A stretch of 64,000 nt of DNA from Streptomyces barringtoniae (GTDB taxonomy: Bacteria > Actinomycetota > Actinomycetes > Streptomycetales > Streptomycetaceae), in the NCBI RefSeq assembly GCF_020819595.1, contig NZ_JAJHNP010000001.1, positions 494,358 to 558,357 on the forward strand, written 5' to 3'. The position numbers and the translations under genes were made by a program. Below, in pieces: positions 53,409 through 64,000 of this stretch. How positions within the stretch are numbered: the stretch's first letter is position 1; each line of letters opens with the position of its first letter. The notes beneath the pieces are model-generated. The model was not told the DNA's origin. It was given only the letters and a program-made list of their open reading frames with translations, and made no database searches.

Positions 53409-54089
53409 TCAGTTCTGCGCCGACACCGACGAGCCGCCGGGGCCGGCACCCGGCTCCAGGGCGTCGAGGGCGCGCCGCAACCCGGTGAGTTTGCGCTCCA
53501 GATGGGCCGCCGTGGCCACCGCGGCCGCGTCCGCCGAATCGTCGTCCAGCTGCTTGGACAGCGCCTCGGCCTGTTCCTCGACTGCCGCGAGCCGCGCGGA
53601 CAGCTCCGCGAGCAGCCCGGCGGACTCCTTGCCGCCGACCGCGCCCTTGCCGCCGCCCTCCAACTGCAGCCGCAGCAGCGCCGCCTGCTCCCGCAGCTGA
53701 CAGTTCTTCATGTACAGCTCGACGAACACCGAGACCTTCGCGCGCAGCACCCACGGGTCGAAGGGCTTGGAGATGTAGTCGACCGCCCCCGCCGCATAGC
53801 CCCGGAAGGTGTGGTGCGGGCCGTGGTTGATCGCCGTGAGAAAGATGATCGGAATGTCCCGGGTCCGCTCGCGCCGCTTGATGTGCGCGGCGGTCTCGAA
53901 CCCGTCCATGCCCGGCATCTGGACGTCGAGCAGAATGACCGCGAAATCGTCCGTGAGCAGTGCCTTGAGCGCTTCCTCCCCGGACGATGCCCGCACCAGC
54001 GTCTGATCGAGCGCCGAGAGGATCGCCTCCAGCGCCAGCAGATTCTCCGGCCGGTCATCGACCAGGAGGATCTTGGCCTTCTGCACCAT
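53409..54089 (-). CDS. osaB: Response regulator OsaB
   Basis: A 226-residue receiver protein without a DNA-binding domain. The receiver is complete: KILLVDDRPENL, phospho-acceptor Asp55 in ILLDVQMPGMDG, Thr in IIFLTAINHG and Lys in YISKPFDPWVL. The remaining 100 residues (VFVELYMKNCQLREQAALLRLQLE, SARLAAVEEQAEALSKQLD, HLERKLTGLRRALDALE) are coiled coil, so it probably acts by protein contact. In S. coelicolor the same gene (osaB) is needed for aerial growth under osmotic stress and lies beside the kinase osaA, as here. ATG at 54089 has GGAGG seven bases upstream. Confidence 0.88.
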   Translation of the reverse strand: MVQKAKILLVDDRPENLLALEAILSALDQTLVRASSGEEALKALLTDDFAVILLDVQMPGMDGFETAAHIKRRERTRDIPIIFLTAINHGPHHTFRGYAAGAVDYISKPFDPWVLRAKVSVFVELYMKNCQLREQAALLRLQLEGGGKGAVGGKESAGLLAELSARLAAVEEQAEALSKQLDDDSADAAAVATAAHLERKLTGLRRALDALEPGAGPGGSSVSAQN

Positions 54090-54388
54090 GGCCCGCCCTC
54101 CTCGCCCCGGCGGTACACCGGGCGCCGCCCCAGGGGACGACTCCCTTTCGCCGCCCGTCCTTGTGCCGGTCATCGTAGCCGCACCCCGCCTGTCGCCACA
54201 CCCTGTCACCGCGATGTCACTGTGCACGTACCGGAAACGCGGCGGGGGCCGGGATGGTTCCCGGAATCCGGCATTCCCATACGTTCGCACGCCACCTCAA
54301 GTCGAACGTTCGCCATCACCTCAAGTGGGCAACTCCCGAACCATGCCAAGGGTTCCCGGTGTGTTCACATCCCGGTGGCCGGATCTCG

Positions 54389-59848
<5,460 letters not shown>

Positions 59849-60259
59849 TGTGTCCCTCCCGGAGGGGTAGACCGTTACTGCCGTACTCGACCGCTTCGGC
59901 CCGGCATGCCCGTCATCGGCATACCGGATACTTCCGCGTACCGGTTACTGCTGCGTATTTCTGCCAGACGAGATCCGGCCACACCAGAGGCTGCTGCCCG
60001 CCGTACACGGAACACACGCAGGCTGACCCGACCTTCATCAGAAGCTTGCCCAGTGTTTCACCCCGGCCCAACCAGGCCATAACAGTTCGGCAGCTTCGCA
60101 CATCGTCCGCACACCCCTCGGGGGGTGAACACCGGCGACCGGCATCCGCTCGGACGGCGAAGGTAAGTAACCTTGCATGCGGCTGTCCAGCCGCACCGGT
60201 GCGACCGGTCTGGGCGGTGGCACGAGAACGAGCGGGCATCGGAGGGGCGGCCGCAGACC
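59849..60259. other. Divergent upstream region of osaA and the PP2C gene
   Basis: This 411-base region holds no gene. GTTACTGC(C)GTA-type words recur at 59873 and 59945 within 75 bases, which may be an operator. AAGGT and ACCTT form a five-base inverted repeat with a five-base spacer near 60161. Promoters for both genes must lie here but none is clear. Confidence 0.5.
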
Positions 60260-63019
60260 ATGACCACCGGAGTCATCCCCGGGGGACAGCCCCCGGAGCC
60301 ACAGCCGACAGGCGAGCTGTTGCCTCAGCAGCGCAGCGAGCCGGCCGGCCAGGCAGCCCTGCCCGTCGACAACAGGCCGAGGAGTTCTGTGATCACCGCG
60401 CGCGCGGCCGCCACCTTCGAGCCCGTCGGGCGATCGGTCGCGACCGCCCGGTCCTTCGTCCGCGACACCCTCCAGGGCTGGGGCTTCGCCGACATCGTCG
60501 ACGACGCCGTGGTCCTCACCAGCGAGCTGGTGACCAACGCGGTCGTCCACGCGGGCACGCACGCGGACGTCCTGTGCCTGCGCGCCGAGGACGGCGTGCG
60601 CATCGAGGTCTCCGACCGCTACCCCGAGCGCGAGGTCCCCCTCCAGAACGCCGCGGCCACCATGGGCAGCCCCGACCGCGAGGGCGGCCGCGGCCTGCAG
60701 CTGTGCGCGGCCCTGGCCACCCGCTGGGGCGTCGACTACACGCCCACCCACAAGAACGTCTGGTTCCAGCTCAACCTCCCCGAACGCCCCGTCGGCACCC
60801 GCACCGCCGGCCCGTCCCTCCCCGCCGACCTGCTCCCGCTGGCCGACGGCCGGGTCCGCGTCGCCGTCATCCAGGTCGACCGCAAGGGCACCATCACCTC
60901 CTGGAACGAGGACGCCGAAGAACTGTTCGGCTATCCGGCCGCCGAGGTCATGGGCAGGCCCCTCACCGAGCTGGCGGCCTGGCCGCACACCCCGGGCACC
61001 AGCACCGGCGTGGCCGAGGCCCTGCAGCTCTCCCGCTGGGAGGGCAGCTACGGCATCCGCGGCGCCGACGGCCGGGTCGCCTCGGTCTACGCCTCGCATC
61101 TCCGGGTCCGCGACACCGGCGGCGAACCCTCCACCGTCTGTCTCCTGGTCCGCGAGCACGAGCGCGCCGTACTCCAGACCCCGCCGCGCGTCCCGGCCGG
61201 CGACCAGGGCCAGTCCTCCGACGGCCAGGGCGCCGACCCCTTCGAGGTCTTCATCGGCTCCCCCGCCCCGGACGACCTCGACGGCCTCCTGCAGCGCACG
61301 GTGGAGCGCGCCCGCGACATGCTCGACGGCGACTCCGCGTTCCTGCTGCTGGCCACCGACGACGAGACCGAGCTGGAGGTCCGCGCCTCCACCGGCCTGC
61401 CCTCCGCGCGCCAGCGCTTCGCGCGCGTGCCCGTCGAGGCCGGCCCCGGCCGCTACGGCTCCGCACGCATGCCCGCCGTCCACGACGACCTCACCGCCGT
61501 TCCCGGCGCCGTACCCCTGCTGTCCGGCACCGGCATGCGCTCGGTCGTCACCGTCCCGCTGAAGGTCGAGGGCCGCCTCACCGGCTCCCTCGGCGTCGCG
61601 GCCGAGGCACCGGGCCGGTACTCCAACGAGGAGGCGCTGCGCCTGCAGTTCGCCGCCGACCGGATCGCCCTGGCCGTCGAGTCGGCCCGCCTGGGCGAGC
61701 TGGAGCGGCTGCGCCGCGGCTCCCTGAGCTTCCTGGTCGAGGCCTCCGACCTGCTGGCGGGCACCCTGGACCGCGACCAGACGCTGGCCCTGATGGCCCA
61801 GATGACGGTCCCCACGCTGGCCACCTGGTGCGCCGTCTATACGATCGCCGACCAGGCCTCCGAGCCGTATCTGTCGTACGTCCTGCACGAGGACGAGGAA
61901 CTCATCGACGGCATCAAGGCGCTGCTGTCGAAGGTCCCGCCGCCGGACCCGGTACCGACCCCCGGCGCCCGGGTCTGGACGACCCCGGGCGAGGTGGCGC
62001 ACCAGGCGGCCCTGCGCAGCTCCATGCGCAGCCTCGGCCTGTCCGGCGGGCCCACGCGCCAGATCTCCTCGGGCATCGGCCCGACCCTCGCCACGGCCTC
62101 CGCGGTCGGCGGCGAGACGGTCGTCCTGCCCCTCGTGGCCCGCAACCGCGTCATCGGCATGCTCGTCCTCGGCAAGCCCACCGACGAACACTTCCGCCAG
62201 GAAATCCTCGAACTGGCCGAGGACCTGTCCCGCCGGGCCGCGCTCGCCCTGGACAACGCCCGCCTGTACTCGGAGCGCACGGCCATCAGCCAGGCCCTCC
62301 AGCGCAGTCTGCTCCCGCCCGGCACCCCGAACATCGACGGCGTCGAGGTCGAGGTCATCTACCGCGCGGCCGGCGAGGGCAACGAGGTCGGCGGCGACTT
62401 CTACGACCTCTTCCCGATCGGCAACGGCGCCTACGGCTTCGCCATCGGCGACGTCTGCGGTACGGGCCCGAACGCGGCGGCGGTCACCGGCCTGGCCCGG
62501 CACGCCCTGCGCCTACTGGCCCGCGAGGGCCTGTCCGGACCGGCGGTCCTGCAGCGCCTGAACTCCGCGATCCTCGACGAGGGCGACCGCAGCCGCTTCC
62601 TGACCCTGCTCTACGGCGAGATGCGCCCGCAGGAGGACGGCAGCGCCGAGCTGAAGGTGGTCTGCGCCGGCCACCCGCTTCCGCTGCGCCTGCGCCAGGA
62701 CGGCACGGTGACGCCGGCCGCCGAGCCGCAGCCGCTGCTGGGCGTGATCGAGGACCTGGAGCTGCACGAGGAGACCGTCACCCTCGATCCCGGTGACGTA
62801 CTGCTCTGCGTCACGGACGGCGTCACGGAACGCCGTGAGGGCGCGCGCATGCTGGGCGACGACGGCCTCGCCGACGTCCTCACCACCTGCACGGGTCTGA
62901 CGGCGGGCGCGGTCGCGGCACGCATCATGCGGGCGGTGGAACGCTTCGCGTCGGACGCCCCGTCGGACGACATGGCTATCCTGGCGATGCGCGTCCCGGG
63001 AATCCACAAGGACGCGTGA
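60260..63019 (+). CDS. Multidomain PP2C phosphatase with anti-sigma-type kinase domain
   Basis: A 919-residue regulator. Residues about 45-172 are an RsbW-like HATPase (LTSELVTNAVVHAGTHA; GSPDREGGRGLQLCAALA). A PAS domain follows (VAVIQVDRKGTITSWNEDAEELFGYPAAEVMG), then two GAF domains (about 340-680) and a SpoIIE-type PP2C domain with metal Asp motifs EVGGDFYDLF, AIGDVCGTG, CVTDGVTE and SDDMAIL. Such proteins combine partner-switching kinase and phosphatase functions and regulate anti-anti-sigma factors by an unknown signal. ATG at 60260 has GGAGGGG rather far upstream (about 13 bases). It is divergent from osaA and ends at a strong terminator. Confidence 0.9.
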   Translation: MTTGVIPGGQPPEPQPTGELLPQQRSEPAGQAALPVDNRPRSSVITARAAATFEPVGRSVATARSFVRDTLQGWGFADIVDDAVVLTSELVTNAVVHAGTHADVLCLRAEDGVRIEVSDRYPEREVPLQNAAATMGSPDREGGRGLQLCAALATRWGVDYTPTHKNVWFQLNLPERPVGTRTAGPSLPADLLPLADGRVRVAVIQVDRKGTITSWNEDAEELFGYPAAEVMGRPLTELAAWPHTPGTSTGVAEALQLSRWEGSYGIRGADGRVASVYASHLRVRDTGGEPSTVCLLVREHERAVLQTPPRVPAGDQGQSSDGQGADPFEVFIGSPAPDDLDGLLQRTVERARDMLDGDSAFLLLATDDETELEVRASTGLPSARQRFARVPVEAGPGRYGSARMPAVHDDLTAVPGAVPLLSGTGMRSVVTVPLKVEGRLTGSLGVAAEAPGRYSNEEALRLQFAADRIALAVESARLGELERLRRGSLSFLVEASDLLAGTLDRDQTLALMAQMTVPTLATWCAVYTIADQASEPYLSYVLHEDEELIDGIKALLSKVPPPDPVPTPGARVWTTPGEVAHQAALRSSMRSLGLSGGPTRQISSGIGPTLATASAVGGETVVLPLVARNRVIGMLVLGKPTDEHFRQEILELAEDLSRRAALALDNARLYSERTAISQALQRSLLPPGTPNIDGVEVEVIYRAAGEGNEVGGDFYDLFPIGNGAYGFAIGDVCGTGPNAAAVTGLARHALRLLAREGLSGPAVLQRLNSAILDEGDRSRFLTLLYGEMRPQEDGSAELKVVCAGHPLPLRLRQDGTVTPAAEPQPLLGVIEDLELHEETVTLDPGDVLLCVTDGVTERREGARMLGDDGLADVLTTCTGLTAGAVAARIMRAVERFASDAPSDDMAILAMRVPGIHKDA

Positions 63020-63026
63020 GAGCATG

Positions 63027-63060
63027 AGAAAGACCCCGCCCGGAAGGGCGGGGTCTTTCT
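63027..63060. terminator. Bidirectional terminator between PP2C gene and tRNA-Thr
   Basis: Perfect 15-base arms (AGAAAGACCCCGCCC and complement) with a four-base GGAA loop. It ends the PP2C gene (seven bases after its stop) on the plus strand and, with a short U-rich flank, can also end the minus-strand tRNA transcript. Confidence 0.88.
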
Positions 63061-63065
63061 TGTTG

Positions 63066-63138
63066 AGCCCCCAAACGGAATCGAACCGTTGACCTTCTCC
63101 TTACCATGGAGACGCTCTGCCGACTGAGCTATAGGGGC
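63066..63138 (-). tRNA. tRNA-Thr (anticodon GGT)
   Basis: A 73-base cloverleaf: acceptor GCCCCTA pairs with TGGGGGC, D arm GCTCAGTCGGCAGAGC, anticodon stem TCTCC/GGAGA with loop ATGGTAA, variable AGGTC, T arm AACGGTTCGATTCCGTT, discriminator U. The anticodon GGT reads ACC/ACU, so threonine. CCA is not encoded. A promoter lies upstream at 63176-63205 and a terminator follows directly. Confidence 0.95.
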
Positions 63139-63175
63139 CTGTCGTTTCCGAGGTTTCCCTCGCGGCGACGGAGAA

Positions 63176-63205
63176 ACTGTACCCCGAGCAGGCCCGACTT
63201 CCCAA
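63176..63205 (-). promoter_or_regulatory. Candidate tRNA-Thr promoter
   Basis: On the minus strand TTGGGA (63205-63200) and TACAGT (63181-63176) are 18 bases apart, about 38 bases before the tRNA 5' end. Both hexamers are close to vegetative-sigma patterns. Confidence 0.5.
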
Positions 63206-63222
63206 ATTCGTTCGGAACCCGC

Positions 63223-63900
63223 TCAGTAGGCGGGCTGCAGCAGTCCGCCGAGCGCATTGCACGCGGACACGATCCGCTGCATCTCCCGCTTGGTGAGCGC
63301 GGCGTCCACGGGCAGCGTCAGCGTCTCGTCGGCGGCCAGCTCCGTCTGCGGCAGGGACACGCAGCGGCGGAACTCCGGCAGCCGGTGCACGGGCGTCTTG
63401 ACCGGCACCCGGCACTCAACTCCCTTGGCCCGCAGGGCCATCGCGAAGGCGTCCCGGTCCGGCCGGCCGTTGCCCGGCACCCGCACGACGTACTGCTGGT
63501 AGGTGTGGCCGTCACCGCCGTCGGGCGTCCGTACGCCCTTGAGCTTGCCGTCGAGGTAGGCGGCCCGCTCCCTGCGCTGGGCTATCTCGTCGTACGGCAC
63601 CTCGGACTCGCCCTGCTCCAGCACCAGCACGCCGTGCCGCTGCCCGAGCCCGTGCAACCGCCGCAGGTCGGCCTGCCGTCCGAAGCGGTGTACGACAACG
63701 ACCGCGGCGGTACGCGGAGTTACGGCTGCCTCTACGGCGACGGGGTCGAGGCAGTAGGTCACCGGGTCTATGTCGGCGAACACCGGCTGCGCACCGGCCA
63801 GGGTCACGGCCTCGGCGACTTCGACGTTCCCGAAGGCGGGTACGACGACCTCGTCACCGAGGCCGACGCCGGCGGCCCTGAGCATTGCAGCAGTTCCCAT
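63223..63900 (-). CDS. Shortened DegT/DnrJ/EryC1 aminotransferase-like protein lacking the active-site region
   Basis: A 225-residue protein, against about 370 for normal family members. It begins in the family's PLP-binding core (MGTAAMLRAAGVGLGDEVVVPAFGNVEVAEAVTLAGAQPVFADIDPVTYCLDPVAVEAAVTPRTAAVVVVHRFGRQADLRRLHGLGQRHGVLVLEQ) and then joins directly to the C-terminal domain (RRERAAYLDGKLKGV, HTYQQYVVRV). The segment with the PLP-forming lysine (SF...K) and the Asp of EDA is absent. It is probably not a transaminase. ATG at 63900 lacks a ribosome site. The region from 63901 to the edge holds a terminator. Confidence 0.72.
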   Translation of the reverse strand: MGTAAMLRAAGVGLGDEVVVPAFGNVEVAEAVTLAGAQPVFADIDPVTYCLDPVAVEAAVTPRTAAVVVVHRFGRQADLRRLHGLGQRHGVLVLEQGESEVPYDEIAQRRERAAYLDGKLKGVRTPDGGDGHTYQQYVVRVPGNGRPDRDAFAMALRAKGVECRVPVKTPVHRLPEFRRCVSLPQTELAADETLTLPVDAALTKREMQRIVSACNALGGLLQPAY

Positions 63901-63948
63901 GTGCTGGATGCTGGGTGCGCGACATGAACGACACGTTAAGGAAAACGT

Positions 63949-63992
63949 AAAAAGGCCGGACCCCGAACCGAAGTTCAGGATCCGACCTTTTT
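63949..63992. terminator. Terminator at right edge
   Basis: Twenty-base arms (63949-63968 and 63973-63992, three G-U or mismatched pairs) with a CGAA loop; both strands end in a run of five T. It probably stops a minus-strand gene beyond the window before the DegT-like gene. Confidence 0.8.
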
Positions 63993-64000
63993 GAATAATT

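Noticed and set aside
63066..63138. tRNA-Thr as an attachment site for an integrated element
   Set aside because: No integrase gene and no second copy of the tRNA 3' end were seen nearby; both sides hold core-type genes and terminators.

Overview
The window is a chromosomal segment of a Streptomyces (or a very close relative). The support is very high G+C, GTG starts, GC-rich intergenic spacers and a core gene order recognised from Streptomyces chromosomes: hflX - rshA - dapF - miaA - miaB - gluABCD - recX/recA - lhr - nei - dps - clgR - cinA - pgsA - rimO - ftsK - osaB/osaA. There is no prophage, insertion sequence, CRISPR array or plasmid module. It reads as ordinary core chromosome with small strain-variable spacers.

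Layout. 1-16.5 kb, mostly on the minus strand: hflX (cut by the window edge), a secreted M1 metallopeptidase, a roughly 0.7 kb GC-rich minisatellite, the (p)ppGpp hydrolase/synthetase paralogue rshA, dapF, a repeat-bearing membrane protein, miaA, two small plus-strand proteins (one MT0933-antitoxin-like), a LigB-fold protein, miaB, an SRPBCC protein, an isoaspartate methyltransferase, a PP2C phosphatase and a cytochrome P450. 16.6-20.7 kb: a DUF6204-like protein, a MarR regulator with a perfect palindromic operator, a large unassigned lipoprotein, a MazG-type pyrophosphohydrolase and an orphan TAXI-type binding protein. 20.9-26.6 kb: a two-component system divergent from the glutamate ABC transporter operon gluABCD, with a candidate response-regulator site in the shared upstream region. 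26.8-29.6 kb: an FAD monooxygenase, then a cysteine dioxygenase/rhodanese operon headed by a cysteine-rich leader peptide. 29.7-32 kb: recA-recX with a LexA-type SOS promoter.

32-46 kb: membrane proteins, an AzlCD amino-acid exporter with an AraC regulator, the giant Lhr helicase, an Fpg/Nei glycosylase, an SDR dehydrogenase, a Dps-like ferritin and the ClgR regulator. 46.5-53.3 kb: a tightly overlapping minus-strand block cinA-pgsA-rimO downstream of a RodZ-like HTH membrane protein and ftsK. 53.4-63 kb: the osmoadaptation pair osaB (response regulator) and osaA (1819-residue hybrid kinase with a long 92-residue repeat array), divergent from a 919-residue kinase-fold/PAS/GAF/PP2C phosphatase. 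The right end holds a tRNA-Thr(GGT) and a shortened DegT-family protein that has lost its active-site segment.

Themes: RNA modification and ribosome maintenance (hflX, miaA, miaB, rimO), DNA repair and segregation (recA, recX, lhr, nei, ftsK), stress signalling (rshA, clgR, dps, osaAB, PP2C proteins), and amino-acid handling (dapF, gluABCD, azlCD, cysteine catabolism). The least explained items are the G-rich minisatellite beside rshA, the cysteine leader in front of a cysteine-destroying enzyme, a perfect 10-base palindrome between ftsK and the RodZ-like gene, the Nik1-like array of osaA, and the DegT protein without its catalytic lysine. All starts and sites were placed by eye; no database search was possible.
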